Positions 8,501 through 17,855 of a stretch of 51,321 nucleotides of DNA are shown here, piece by piece. Source of the DNA: an uncultured Candidatus Saccharibacteria bacterium (GTDB taxonomy: Bacteria; Patescibacteriota; Saccharimonadia; Saccharimonadales; Saccharimonadaceae); assembly GCA_947305705.1 (NCBI GenBank), contig CAMZEB010000004.1, positions 1 to 51,321 of the forward strand. The letters are read 5' to 3'. Positions within the stretch are counted from its first letter, which is position 1, and the number at the start of each line of letters is the position of its first letter. A program made the translations under genes and the position numbers. The notes under the pieces are model-generated. The model saw only the letters and a list, made by a program, of their open reading frames with translations. It did not search any database and was not told where the DNA came from.

Positions 8501-10851
8501 AAATTCCGCAAGTTATCAAAGACTATATTAATAAGGAAGAAGACGAGCGATATTATCTGAACACAAAGGATATGATTGCTTATTACGACGAAACGGAGAC
8601 TTGCTGGAATGGATCTGGCTACGGAAGATGCGTAGATAAAGTTGATGGTAAAACATTTGAGACATTCTACACGATCTTTAGCAAGACGATGAAAGAGAGC
8701 ACTAGTGGCACAAATGATGGTCAGCAGACATCTGGTGATGAGTTTGGCGTCGTCACTTTTACAGACAAGAATACTACGGAATTCTGGGGTCGTAATAGCA
8801 GCGGTATGTTTGCGGGGCTCAGCTTTGGCAAACTAGATATGAATGAAACGAACTGGAAGAATTTCGGCAATGAAACAGGAGTATTCTACAAGTCGAAGTT
8901 CGGTACACTTTCCTTGCCGCACGCGTTAACGACGATTCCGTATGCGTCCTTTGAATATGCCGAGATTGGTAATTCATTTACGATTCCTGGCACCGTGACG
9001 AGTGTTGTTGAAATGGCGTTCCCATGGACGAAGATTAACGGAAATGTTACTTTTGCTGGTGGCGCTAATGAAATCACATTTGGCAATAATATATTCTTTA
9101 GGTCGCAGATTGATGGCACGGTTACGTTGCCGAGCAATATGAAAACCGTGTCAGAAAGAATGTTTATGGAAAGCACAGTTGATGGAGTATCGATGCCTGC
9201 AGAGGGGATTGAAACCATTAAGTCTAATGCCTTCTATATGTCGACGATTAATAACGAATTTGCGTTACCTAATACACTGAAGTCGGTAGAATGGGCAGCA
9301 TTCATGAGTGCCGATCTAGATATCTCGAACACGCTCCCTGAAGGTCTTCTAACAGTAGCAGGTGCCGCCTTCTATAATACAGATTTCTCCGACGACCTCG
9401 TCATTCCAAGCACGGTCACAAGTATTGGCTGGTCGGCATTTAGCACTGCTGATACTGACGTCCATTACAATACCGTCACCATTAGGCCAAATCTGACAGC
9501 CGCAAATTCGAGCAATCAGAGAGTTCATCAGCTGCTCTGGAACGTCAGCGTAGATAAGCTCATCATCGATTCAAGTGTGTTGGTTGCCATAGATAGAGGA
9601 ATTGAGGGGCCGGTCAGTTCTTCGGATAACGGTGAGGAATTCTGGAATATGGACATGAAGGAAGTCGTCATTAACAACCTACCGAAGATTACCTATTCAG
9701 CCTTCAATATGTGTAACAATCTCGAAACTGTGGATATGAGCAATAACACAAACATTCGCGAGATTGACGATAAAGCCTTCATGAATGATGAGAAACTTAA
9801 GACAGTTAAGTTTTCACCAGACATCAGTAGTGAAGACATTATCCTCGGTATCAATGCCTTCACGAACACTGGTCTGACAAGCATCGGTAATGCAGATTCA
9901 GACTTCAACCTCTATGCTGCTAAATTCGATGCCTCCGCAGGTGAAGTCTTCTCGAAGATGAAAGCATTGAAGAGCGTAGATGTACCAAGTACCTTCAGTA
10001 ACGCTATAATCCCAGAAAAGACCTTCTACGATTCTCCAGAACTCGAAACTGCATCAGTAGCATACAAGGTCAAACGTATAGATAATGCAGCCTTTGCAAA
10101 CGATAACAAACTAAAACGCATCTTCATTTGGGGTAATACTGTAGTGCTAGACGAAAACCTCCCTGGCTACGAAGCACCAATTAGTGGTATGGGTGCAGAC
10201 GGCGACGAGGAAGAAACCCTCGGTCCAACGATTCCTGAAGGAACCAATATCTATGCCTACTCAACCTCACCAACAAGAGTCTACGCTGAGTATAGCGGAC
10301 GTGATGATTTTACGGGTACATTCTATCCGCTTGATGAGGTTCTCTACATTACGGCAAACAAGACTTATGTCGAAGTGAATGACGATGAAACGGATTTCGA
10401 TAAAGATGGTCTCATCGTGTACGCAATGCGTCGTGATGGTGTCGTATTAGAGTCGGACGAATGGTCAGAGTTTGACGGTAATGCATACCCACGCAGTGAG
10501 AAAGATCTTCACTTCGATAAGATGCTCCCAACGATTGCTGCAGATCCTGACTTCGGCACAATTTGGGATACGCCAGTACCGATGGATGAGCTTGATCTTA
10601 GTAATGAGAACTTCGCAGATATTGACTACGAATTGGTTGGCAATACTGATGGTGTAGCAGGTGTGAGATTGATAAATATTCGCTACACAGATGGCTATAC
10701 AAGTGGCCTAGCCGATACGGATGTATTCCCACTAGCTGATGCACCGATAACGATTGACAATATATCTTCATATATTAGCATCATGGCTGTAACGGCAGTA
10801 GCTGGCGCGGTCGCAATTATTGTGTCGCGTAGAACACTACATCGCCGCTAG
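5530..10851 (+). CDS. Giant secreted leucine-rich-repeat (BspA/TpLRR-type) surface protein
   Basis: A 1773-residue surface protein. A Sec signal peptide ends at about residue 30 (AFA before Glu31). A unique N-terminal domain (about 31-250) follows. Many LRR_5/TpLRR-type units come next, of the form LPxxLxxIGxxAFxxxxLxxVxIP, for example LPNSLEFIGIAAFR. A conserved 150-residue C-terminal domain precedes one hydrophobic helix and a basic tail (IIVSRRTLHRR). There is no LPXTG, so membrane anchoring by the C-terminal helix is likely. TpLRR proteins are known adhesins. The protein is paralogous to 12568-17820 over its whole length. Only 35 bases separate it from the following glycosyltransferase. 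Third-position C rises from about 9300 onward. Confidence 0.93.
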   Translation: MSKNKHVVKGFLLLFVAIFATVFFSNSAFAESRGIITDANDIRWEYILDDSLTIRFFDKPANATTVTIPSLDDLKTLVPGAPADLDTYFLKSADPNAQDTAYPSITRRQATADTTKLDMSNTAKIQIIGVKPIINPAVETELVFGNEMVIGDEAGSKVKMVKCDERYIWYDSWGDYYYCGTVDEYLDIPNWEYMTNAERSVYVPTAADFNCYDLQGVTSATYVEGRCYVKNISLVNETTDGTPIRIGGAFANYKLKLTGFSGSKFNYVGWDAFANSTLHDTNITISGDSFAGGNIFRNTNVERVTIETNNIGYGIFKDCQHLAQVTYDSSVTTVSDGAFEGTNLTSFDFSTTNIKTVGVRAFKGANLTSVNLSGLQRINYRAFAYNNVSELYFPKSINYLESGLFLGNTNLKKVTVAYDTLTSGTTYPFYIVIDGVDDGGVATYSYPGTADSAANAIEELIVEAPYGADEQVSATHLTYDEYRWHYDSYSQERHEEAQYSVLRTGYANEHNYDYLYPGETKDYKFEDDYADVDSKKNVIAPIYFIDLAGLKKVTIGSGYEYIGSSAFYSHYQNTYGNFWVYHIDDPNYVPNNARPLEEINLPEGLLGVGNLAFEDIWSENLKLNLPNSLEFIGIAAFRKTWHFKADFDLPNIKYIGDHAFESSMIQNVTLHDKMYYLGLHAFSNCMWLKNVTIDYDIFSPDLMTVWAGSNKATTNRAKEHAHQDYRNFFRQQFGEARDAVNYNPSVAIEHYGVYADYYPLNHSGTFQKFGKITFTSKAVHEIPTADDMYYEDWAGRINKGLERFYPQDDEFFGHLIADEIDISQTPWKVLPPNAFNNSMIGEVKLPNNLEAISAMAFNCFLSDSELVIPSTVKYIGEKALQCSNLYYSSDKRPATITELAAVKVTSLPRGLVYVGDMAFYDNTRMTADLNAPNLEYIGIRAFQGSNVRDVLIPEGVTRLREGTFANAPSLRNITIDADFLEIVKPGPYDYEIPQVIKDYINKEEDERYYLNTKDMIAYYDETETCWNGSGYGRCVDKVDGKTFETFYTIFSKTMKESTSGTNDGQQTSGDEFGVVTFTDKNTTEFWGRNSSGMFAGLSFGKLDMNETNWKNFGNETGVFYKSKFGTLSLPHALTTIPYASFEYAEIGNSFTIPGTVTSVVEMAFPWTKINGNVTFAGGANEITFGNNIFFRSQIDGTVTLPSNMKTVSERMFMESTVDGVSMPAEGIETIKSNAFYMSTINNEFALPNTLKSVEWAAFMSADLDISNTLPEGLLTVAGAAFYNTDFSDDLVIPSTVTSIGWSAFSTADTDVHYNTVTIRPNLTAANSSNQRVHQLLWNVSVDKLIIDSSVLVAIDRGIEGPVSSSDNGEEFWNMDMKEVVINNLPKITYSAFNMCNNLETVDMSNNTNIREIDDKAFMNDEKLKTVKFSPDISSEDIILGINAFTNTGLTSIGNADSDFNLYAAKFDASAGEVFSKMKALKSVDVPSTFSNAIIPEKTFYDSPELETASVAYKVKRIDNAAFANDNKLKRIFIWGNTVVLDENLPGYEAPISGMGADGDEEETLGPTIPEGTNIYAYSTSPTRVYAEYSGRDDFTGTFYPLDEVLYITANKTYVEVNDDETDFDKDGLIVYAMRRDGVVLESDEWSEFDGNAYPRSEKDLHFDKMLPTIAADPDFGTIWDTPVPMDELDLSNENFADIDYELVGNTDGVAGVRLINIRYTDGYTSGLADTDVFPLADAPITIDNISSYISIMAVTAVAGAVAIIVSRRTLHRR

Positions 10852-10886
10852 CGAATTTTCTTACATGCTGTATAATATAGATACGC

Positions 10887-12479
10887 ATGAGAGGTGATTC
10901 CAGAAAATTTGAGTGTGGGCCGAAAATTGCTATATATATTTTGGTAGCACTCGCCTCTGTTGTTTACTTAGTTTATCGTGTGTGTTTTACAGTGCCGTTT
11001 GAGTTGCGACCGATTGATGTAACGATTGGCTTGATTGTGCTGTTCGCTGAGTTGATGGAGGCGTTTGAGTTTTTTGTGTATTTTTGGAATGTTTTGCGTT
11101 ACAAGAAGACTTCGCCGGAGACGCCGAAGGTGGCAGGTGGAGAATTGCCAGATGTTGACGTTTTTGTTGCGACATTGAATGAGGACGAGGGGCTTTTGCG
11201 CAAGACTTTGAAGGCGTGCTCCGAGATGAAATATCCAGATGCGAAAAAGGTGCATTTGTACATTTGTGATGATGGGGCGCGGAAGAACGTAAAAAAGCTT
11301 GCGAAGGAGTTCAAGGCGGAATATTTGGCTCGCGATAATCATGTGTTTGCGAAGGCTGGGAACTACAACTATGCGTTGAAGCATTCGAGCTCGCCATATA
11401 TTGCGATATTTGACGCGGATATGTGTCCGACTAAGAACTTTTTGATGAAAACGATGCCGTTCTTTGTGTCGGAGGAAAAGGTCGGCTTCGTGCAGACGCC
11501 ACAGAGTTTTAATAATCCTGATATGTTTCAAGCGAGATTTGGGGCGCGGATGCCGTTTGAACAGGATTATTTTTATCACTATATTCAGATGGCGCGCAAT
11601 AATACGAACTCTGTAATAATGTGCGGGACTAACTGTGTGATTGCGCGAAAGGCTTTGAAAGAAGTGGGCGGTTTTGCGTCGGCGACGATTGCGGAAGATG
11701 TGGCGACTGGAATGCTGATTGAGGCGAAGGGGTATCGCGGAATTGCGATTGCGGATGTATTGGCGCACGGCGAGGCGGTGGATAATGTGGCGGGATTTTT
11801 GAAACAGCGTTCGCGTTGGGGCAGAGGTTGCGTGCAGACAGCGAAGTGCTACGGTATTTTCAGTGTAAAAGGGCTGAAGTTGCGCCAAAAACTAGATTAT
11901 TTCGTGTCGATTAAATATTGGAATTTTGGGATGAGGCGGCTATTTTATATGGCTTTGCCACTGATTTATGTTTTTGCGCACGTGATTGCGATTGAGGCGG
12001 ATCTAAAGGTGTTTATTCCGTTGTTTTTGACGCAGTATTTCTTGCGACGTTTTGTAATTGACTGGATTGAAGGTGGGCGTAAGTCGGCAACTTGGGCAAA
12101 GATTTATGAGTTGATTTTGGCGCCGTATTTGTGGCTGTTGATTCTTGGCGAGATGTTGGGGATATCTAGTAAAAAGTTCTCGGTGACGAAGAAGGGCAAT
12201 ACTGCGAAAAAAGGAATGATGGATGGACTACTTTTCTTGATGCACTGGTTGCTGCTACTTTTGAACGGACTTGGTCTAGCGGTAGCGATTTTTAAGATTA
12301 TGGCTGAGGGAATCGAGCTATATATTATTCCGATCGTTTGGATTTCGATTAATATTCTGTATCTGTTGTTTGTATTGCTGTTTGATTTGCGTAAGAACAA
12401 GACGCCAAAGAGCTTTAAGCCGAACAAATATAGCAGATATACGCCGATGTCTTTTATTGGGGTGATTTGGCGAAAATAA
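10887..12479 (+). CDS. Cellulose-synthase-like family 2 glycosyltransferase
   Basis: A processive beta-glycan synthase by sequence. The 530 residues hold two N-terminal membrane helices (about 14-35 and 42-70), a cytosolic GT-A domain and about five C-terminal helices. Catalytic motifs are in order: CDDG (127-130), DAD (176-178), QTPQ (203-206), a TED-like AED (269-271) and QRSRW (307-311). QTP and QxxRW are the signature of cellulose/hyaluronan-type synthases. No PilZ domain follows the last helix, so c-di-GMP control as in BcsA is not expected. The product could be cellulose, a mixed beta-glucan or another beta-linked polymer. TATAAT (10871-10876) lies ten bases before the ATG. It sits between two giant LRR proteins with a GH5 gene downstream. 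Confidence 0.92.
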   Translation: MRGDSRKFECGPKIAIYILVALASVVYLVYRVCFTVPFELRPIDVTIGLIVLFAELMEAFEFFVYFWNVLRYKKTSPETPKVAGGELPDVDVFVATLNEDEGLLRKTLKACSEMKYPDAKKVHLYICDDGARKNVKKLAKEFKAEYLARDNHVFAKAGNYNYALKHSSSPYIAIFDADMCPTKNFLMKTMPFFVSEEKVGFVQTPQSFNNPDMFQARFGARMPFEQDYFYHYIQMARNNTNSVIMCGTNCVIARKALKEVGGFASATIAEDVATGMLIEAKGYRGIAIADVLAHGEAVDNVAGFLKQRSRWGRGCVQTAKCYGIFSVKGLKLRQKLDYFVSIKYWNFGMRRLFYMALPLIYVFAHVIAIEADLKVFIPLFLTQYFLRRFVIDWIEGGRKSATWAKIYELILAPYLWLLILGEMLGISSKKFSVTKKGNTAKKGMMDGLLFLMHWLLLLLNGLGLAVAIFKIMAEGIELYIIPIVWISINILYLLFVLLFDLRKNKTPKSFKPNKYSRYTPMSFIGVIWRK

Positions 12480-12483
12480 CGTG

Positions 12484-12512
12484 TTGATTTGGCGCAAATT
12501 ATTCTTTATAAT
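12484..12512 (+). promoter_or_regulatory. Promoter of second giant LRR gene
   Basis: TTGATT (12484-12489), 17 bases and TATAAT (12507-12512). It lies immediately after the glycosyltransferase stop and leaves a leader of about 50 bases. Confidence 0.65.
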
Positions 12513-12567
12513 AAGCATAAGTGTGAAGGTGAAATACAAACAAAAACTGCGAAGTTAGAAGTTTTTA

Positions 12568-15500
12568 ATGGGGCAATATAGAGGAATTATTTATCGTCCG
12601 GCCGTTAGACGCATTTGCTTTGCGTTTTTGATGGCGGTATTTTTTACGGCAAACTTATTTGGCGGCTCAGCGTTCGCGGCAACTACGAGCGGCATTATTA
12701 CAGATGCTAACGGTATTCGTTGGGAATATGTGCTTGCGACTGGCGAGCAAGGTGCCCGTGGCAGCGACTGGCTAGAGATTCGTTTTTATGATAAGCCAGA
12801 AAATTCGAGCACAGTGACGGTTCCGTCTTTGAGCGAGTTGAAATCTTTGGTTGCAAATGCCCCTGCTAACCTAGATACGTACTTCCTCATAGATGCGGAT
12901 ACTGCGGCGCAAGATACGATATATCCTAGCTATACTCGCCGTCAAGCTAATGTCGATACGACTATCCTTGATATGCAAAATACCTCCAAGATTCAGATTC
13001 AAGGTGTGAAACCAATCATTGATCCGAATGTAGAGACTGAACTTATATTTGGGCCAAATATGGTGCTTGGGGATATTGTGGCGAAAAGAGTAACGGCTAC
13101 TTATTGCGGTACGATGAATTATGCTGGGGATACCTATTACGAATGTAATGATCGGGAAACCAGAGTATTTGAGGGTTTCGAAGGCGGCATTCCGAATTGG
13201 GATACGATGACCGAGGAACAACAGCTGAGTTATGTTGTTCAGCCTAGCGATTTAGGCTGTATTCAGATTAGTAGTACTTATGTGTCATTACCATCATATG
13301 ACCCTACGAAGTGCTACATCCTTAATGTAGAAAAAGAAACCATACGTCACGGTAGTGCTTTTGAGGGCTATAAGCTCAAGCTAACGAATTTTAGTAGTGA
13401 TAATTTTAACTATATTGGTTGGGAAACATTCAAAGATTCTACCTTCAATGCTGCCAATACGACGATGATGATTTCTGGTAGTAGCTTGATGGGTAGCAAT
13501 ATTTTCCAGAATACGAACATTACGAAGGCGATAATACAGACCGATACGATGGGCGCGGGAATGTTTAGAGATTGTGCGTCGTTGGCTGAAGTAGAATTTG
13601 GTAGTAACGCGACGCGTATTGTTGACAGTACTTTTGCAGGTTCTGGTTTGACTTCAATTAGTTTTGCGGGGTCGACTATCAAAGCAATTGGCGTGAATGC
13701 GTTCGAAGGGGCAAGTATAAGAAATGTTAACTTTGATGGCATTGAGAGAATCGAATATCGGGCATTTGCGAATAATGATATTGGCGAATTATATCTGCCA
13801 AAGTCAATTAAATGGCTTTCAGCGTCGGTTTTTGATAAAAATATAAATTTAAAGAAGTTAACAATTGCCTATGATACATTAACGAGTGGGACAACTTTGC
13901 CTATGTATGTCGTGTTGGGCGGACACGAAAGGGGGGCTAACGAAAGCACTGCTTGGAGCGTTGAGGAACTGAATATTATCGCGCCATATACTGAAAATGA
14001 GAATGTCAGTGGGACACATGTTTCTTATGAAGACTATAAGTGGCATTATGACTTGTATCAGAATTATAGTGCAGAGCCAGTAGATAGAACTTCTAGCTGT
14101 TATGGTTGGGTGAACTATAGTGCCTATACTGGGAAAGCGCCAAATGGCGATTATTGCGGTACGAGCTATTATTATAACCAGACTGGAAATAGTAGAAATG
14201 ACCCAGTTTGGACGCCAGAGACATCGAGCGGTAATGGCTCACAATTTGAGACGGACTATGCGGAAGTTGATGCGAAGAAAAATGTCTTGGCGCCAATCTA
14301 TTTTATGAATATGGATGGGCTAAAAAAGATTACGATCGGTGAAGGGTATGAGTTTATTGGAAGTTCGGCATTTCTTAGCACGAACCGTGTTGCGTGGAGT
14401 ATGAAATATGGAAGTGATTGGTATTCCGATCAGCTGCGCAAAGTGTCGGAGATTAATCTCCCAAGCACGCTTAAGGGCATAGGCAACTTGGCTTTCGAAT
14501 CAATTTCTGGTGTAGAGCTAGATATGGAATTGCCAGAATCACTGGAGTTTATTGGACAGGCGGCATTTAGGCATGTTTGGCTCTATGACGGTGATATAGA
14601 TTTACCTAACCTGAAAGCCCTTGGCGATGAGGCGTTTAAATCTACGCTCGTAAATGATATTTATCTTCACGATAAAATCATCTATTTTGGTAGAGAAGTC
14701 TTTACGTATTGTCCGATGATAAATGACGTCACATTTGACTTTGATGTGTTTAATCCTAACCTTCGAACAGTTTGGTCTGGACTTGGACGTTCAGCGGCCT
14801 GGGATGATTTGATGTTCCGTTTTGCAGCAGTATTCGGCGATAACGATCAGTCTATATCATATAACTATGATGAAGCTAGGACTACGAGTATTCCATTAAC
14901 TGGCGCTACTGTGCAAAGATTTGGCACAATAACTTTCACTGATAAGGCAGTAAGTGAGCTGCCGAATTGTTATGGACTTAGACATTCGCAATTAAGTCTT
15001 GCATATTTGGATACTTATAATAATTTCTTTGGATATATAGCTGCGGACAAGATTGACATTAGTAAAACTGGCTGGAAAGTACTTACTCCAGAAATGTTTA
15101 TTACGTCGGTTATAGACGAGGTCGTGTTGCCGGAAAATCTCGAAGTAATTATGGGTGAAGCATTTGCGAATACTGTAATAGAAGAAGAATTAGTGATTCC
15201 AGATACAGTTAAGGTTATCGGTGATCATGCCTTCCACTGTGCTGGTTTGCTCCAAGTTGGCGCAAAGACGCCGACGATAACGAGCCTTCCATCTACAATT
15301 GAATATATTGGCAGGGAAGCATTTTATGGTGACACGAATTTGACGGCTGATTTGCTCAGCGAAAATTTGAAAGTCGTTCAGGTTCGCGCATTTCAGGGAA
15401 CACATCTACGCGATGTGTTGATTCCAAGCGGCGTGACGTTCTTGCACGAGGCGACATTTGGCAACATTCCGACTTTGCGAAACGTGACGATAGATAGTGA

Positions 15501-17820
15501 TTTGGGTTCTTATATTAACACGGCGCCAGATCAGGTTGAGCCAGATTTTAGCGAGTATGTATTTCCAGAATCGCTTGTTGATTTCGCCGGAAACGATCTT
15601 GAGGCTTCGCTCGAGAGCCATATGTTTAATTCATTAAACTGGATAAGCGGTAATTATAGTTCTGGAAGTGTTTATGGTGGCACCATCTTTACGTTCTATT
15701 CAATCTTTAACCATTCGTTCGGTTCTTTGGCTACTGCCGGCGAAAAATATGGGAATTTGGTCATAAAGAGTCATTCGACGACGGTTCCGGGGAAGGTTAG
15801 CTTTTTCTCACATACAGACTTTGATGTTGTCGATTTGAGTGAATCGAAATGGTACAACATTGGCACTAATTCACTCTTTGCTGAATCGACTATCGGTGCG
15901 CTATATCTGCCAAATGAGGTGGTGACTTTGAACAATTCGCTGTTCTATAAGGCGAAGATTGGGAATACAGTAGTTTTGGCGACGACTATGCGACAGATAA
16001 ACGGCAATGTATTCCAGGAAGCTGAGCTTGGCGGTTTGGATATTGCGGAAGGTTTGCAATCGATTAACGGCTCTTCATTCTACAAAGCAGTCGTCGAAGA
16101 CGAAGTGAATTTGCCGCTCAGCTTTAGAACAATTAATGGTAACTCTTTCCAGGAATCGAAACTTGGCGGCTTAAGTATTGCGAAAGGTTTGGAAACTATC
16201 GGGCAAAATGGCTTCTATATGGCAGAAATTGGGGGAGAGTTCTCGCTACCTAGCTCACTGAAGTCTATTGGTTGGGCAGGTTTTATGCATGCAAAAATGC
16301 ATATTACGAATTCGTTGCCTGAAGGTATAGAGACATTAGGTGGCGCGGCATTTTATGATACGGCATTTTCTGATAATCTTGTGATTCCGGCTTCGTTGCA
16401 ATCGATTGGTCATTCGGCTTTAAGCACTGGGGATACAACGGTTCATTATGACACGATTACGATAAATGCAGATTTGCCAGCATCGAAGACTGGCAGTGAA
16501 ACAGTGTTCCAGATGCTATGGAATATTGATGTAGATAAGATGATTGTAAACTCTAGTAAATTGACGGCATACGATCGTGCGGACGCGATGTATAACGAAG
16601 AATTCTGGCATATGCCATTTGATGAAATCAAGATCACAAAGTTGCCAAAAATTACATATTGGGCATTCAAAGATTGTCCAAACCTCACGAAAGTAGATTT
16701 GAGCGAGGACGCCGCATTACGTTCGATTGGTACGGAAGCATTCCGCAACGCAACGTTGCTAGACGAAATTCACTTTAGTTCTGCTTTGAAAAATGAAGAT
16801 GTTGTGATTAAGACGAATGCCTTTATGGGAACGGCATTTAAGTCGATTGGCGATAGTGAATCTGATTTCGATTTGACGGCAGCGAAGTTTGACGGTAGCG
16901 AAGGTTATGCATTTGCAAATATGCCAAAAGTTGAGAGTGTAAAAGTGCCGGCTACGTTTAGCGGTGCGACGATTCCTATGGCGAGCTTTGCGAACGATAC
17001 TGAGTTGGTTTCTGCAGAGATTGATTATAGAACTACGCAGATGGATACGGCGGCGTTTGCAAATGATAATAAATTGGCACGAATCTTCATTTGGGGGAAT
17101 ACGAAGATTTATGACAGCAACCTTGCTGGCTACGATGCCGATGCGTATGGTCGTGGCGGCGATGATGATGACGAACCGGAATTTGGTCCGACTATCCCAG
17201 AGGGAACTGATATTTATGCTTACTCGACTTCGCCAGCACGCTACTACGCGGAGCACGAGAGTAGAGCAGGCTTTGAGGGTGTCTTCTATCCGCTTGATGA
17301 GGTGTTATACCTGACGTCGAACAAGAAGAAAGTGAAGATTAATGACGCGAACGATGATTTCGAGAAAGATGGCGTCACTCTATATGCAATGCGTCGTGAT
17401 GGCATTGTGCTTGAGTCTGACACTTGGGGCGAGTTTGATGGCGTAGCGTTCCCACGCAGTGAGAAAGATCTTCACTTTGATAAGATGCTTTCAACCATTG
17501 CCGCCGATCCAGACTTTGGCACGATTTGGGATACACCAGTACCGCTCAATGAGCTCGATTTGTCGAATGAGAACTTCGAAAATATCGATTACGAGCTCAT
17601 TATGGACGAGGCAACGGAGGGCGTGAAGCTCGTGAACGTGAAATATACAGACAAGCTTACGGGCTACCTATCTGACACTGACCTTGAGCCATTTATCCCT
17701 GGTGAAATTATCGATGGGCCAGTTACGTTTGCGGAAAATATCTTCATATTCTTCACGCTATTTGCTGGCTGCTGGTGTGTCGTCTTTATGGCGAAGGGTA
17801 TTCGCAGACGCCGCGCTTGA
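12568..17820 (+). CDS. Giant secreted leucine-rich-repeat surface protein, paralogue
   Basis: A 1750-residue paralogue of 5530-10851. It has a signal peptide ending near residue 37 (SAFA), the same N-terminal domain (GIITDANGIRWEY; LDTYFL; ETELIFG) and TpLRR repeats throughout. The same C-terminal domain is strongly conserved (for example PRSEKDLHFDKML, FGTIWDTPVP). A final membrane helix ends in GIRRRRA. There is no sortase motif. The two paralogues differ most in the LRR blocks and in insertions near 450-600, as expected for ligand-facing surfaces of adhesins. The GH5 gene follows after 35 bases. It could also act as a scaffold for the glycan made by the neighbouring synthase, which is inference. 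Confidence 0.93.
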   Translation: MGQYRGIIYRPAVRRICFAFLMAVFFTANLFGGSAFAATTSGIITDANGIRWEYVLATGEQGARGSDWLEIRFYDKPENSSTVTVPSLSELKSLVANAPANLDTYFLIDADTAAQDTIYPSYTRRQANVDTTILDMQNTSKIQIQGVKPIIDPNVETELIFGPNMVLGDIVAKRVTATYCGTMNYAGDTYYECNDRETRVFEGFEGGIPNWDTMTEEQQLSYVVQPSDLGCIQISSTYVSLPSYDPTKCYILNVEKETIRHGSAFEGYKLKLTNFSSDNFNYIGWETFKDSTFNAANTTMMISGSSLMGSNIFQNTNITKAIIQTDTMGAGMFRDCASLAEVEFGSNATRIVDSTFAGSGLTSISFAGSTIKAIGVNAFEGASIRNVNFDGIERIEYRAFANNDIGELYLPKSIKWLSASVFDKNINLKKLTIAYDTLTSGTTLPMYVVLGGHERGANESTAWSVEELNIIAPYTENENVSGTHVSYEDYKWHYDLYQNYSAEPVDRTSSCYGWVNYSAYTGKAPNGDYCGTSYYYNQTGNSRNDPVWTPETSSGNGSQFETDYAEVDAKKNVLAPIYFMNMDGLKKITIGEGYEFIGSSAFLSTNRVAWSMKYGSDWYSDQLRKVSEINLPSTLKGIGNLAFESISGVELDMELPESLEFIGQAAFRHVWLYDGDIDLPNLKALGDEAFKSTLVNDIYLHDKIIYFGREVFTYCPMINDVTFDFDVFNPNLRTVWSGLGRSAAWDDLMFRFAAVFGDNDQSISYNYDEARTTSIPLTGATVQRFGTITFTDKAVSELPNCYGLRHSQLSLAYLDTYNNFFGYIAADKIDISKTGWKVLTPEMFITSVIDEVVLPENLEVIMGEAFANTVIEEELVIPDTVKVIGDHAFHCAGLLQVGAKTPTITSLPSTIEYIGREAFYGDTNLTADLLSENLKVVQVRAFQGTHLRDVLIPSGVTFLHEATFGNIPTLRNVTIDSDLGSYINTAPDQVEPDFSEYVFPESLVDFAGNDLEASLESHMFNSLNWISGNYSSGSVYGGTIFTFYSIFNHSFGSLATAGEKYGNLVIKSHSTTVPGKVSFFSHTDFDVVDLSESKWYNIGTNSLFAESTIGALYLPNEVVTLNNSLFYKAKIGNTVVLATTMRQINGNVFQEAELGGLDIAEGLQSINGSSFYKAVVEDEVNLPLSFRTINGNSFQESKLGGLSIAKGLETIGQNGFYMAEIGGEFSLPSSLKSIGWAGFMHAKMHITNSLPEGIETLGGAAFYDTAFSDNLVIPASLQSIGHSALSTGDTTVHYDTITINADLPASKTGSETVFQMLWNIDVDKMIVNSSKLTAYDRADAMYNEEFWHMPFDEIKITKLPKITYWAFKDCPNLTKVDLSEDAALRSIGTEAFRNATLLDEIHFSSALKNEDVVIKTNAFMGTAFKSIGDSESDFDLTAAKFDGSEGYAFANMPKVESVKVPATFSGATIPMASFANDTELVSAEIDYRTTQMDTAAFANDNKLARIFIWGNTKIYDSNLAGYDADAYGRGGDDDDEPEFGPTIPEGTDIYAYSTSPARYYAEHESRAGFEGVFYPLDEVLYLTSNKKKVKINDANDDFEKDGVTLYAMRRDGIVLESDTWGEFDGVAFPRSEKDLHFDKMLSTIAADPDFGTIWDTPVPLNELDLSNENFENIDYELIMDEATEGVKLVNVKYTDKLTGYLSDTDLEPFIPGEIIDGPVTFAENIFIFFTLFAGCWCVVFMAKGIRRRRA

Positions 17821-17855
17821 TTCGCTACGGTCTTTGAGTATAAACTGATTGTAAG

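Noticed and set aside
10887-12479. Hyaluronan or chitin synthase
   Set aside because: Cannot be excluded, but QTP plus the flanking GH5 gene favours a glucan synthase; a specific non-glucan assignment is not supported.
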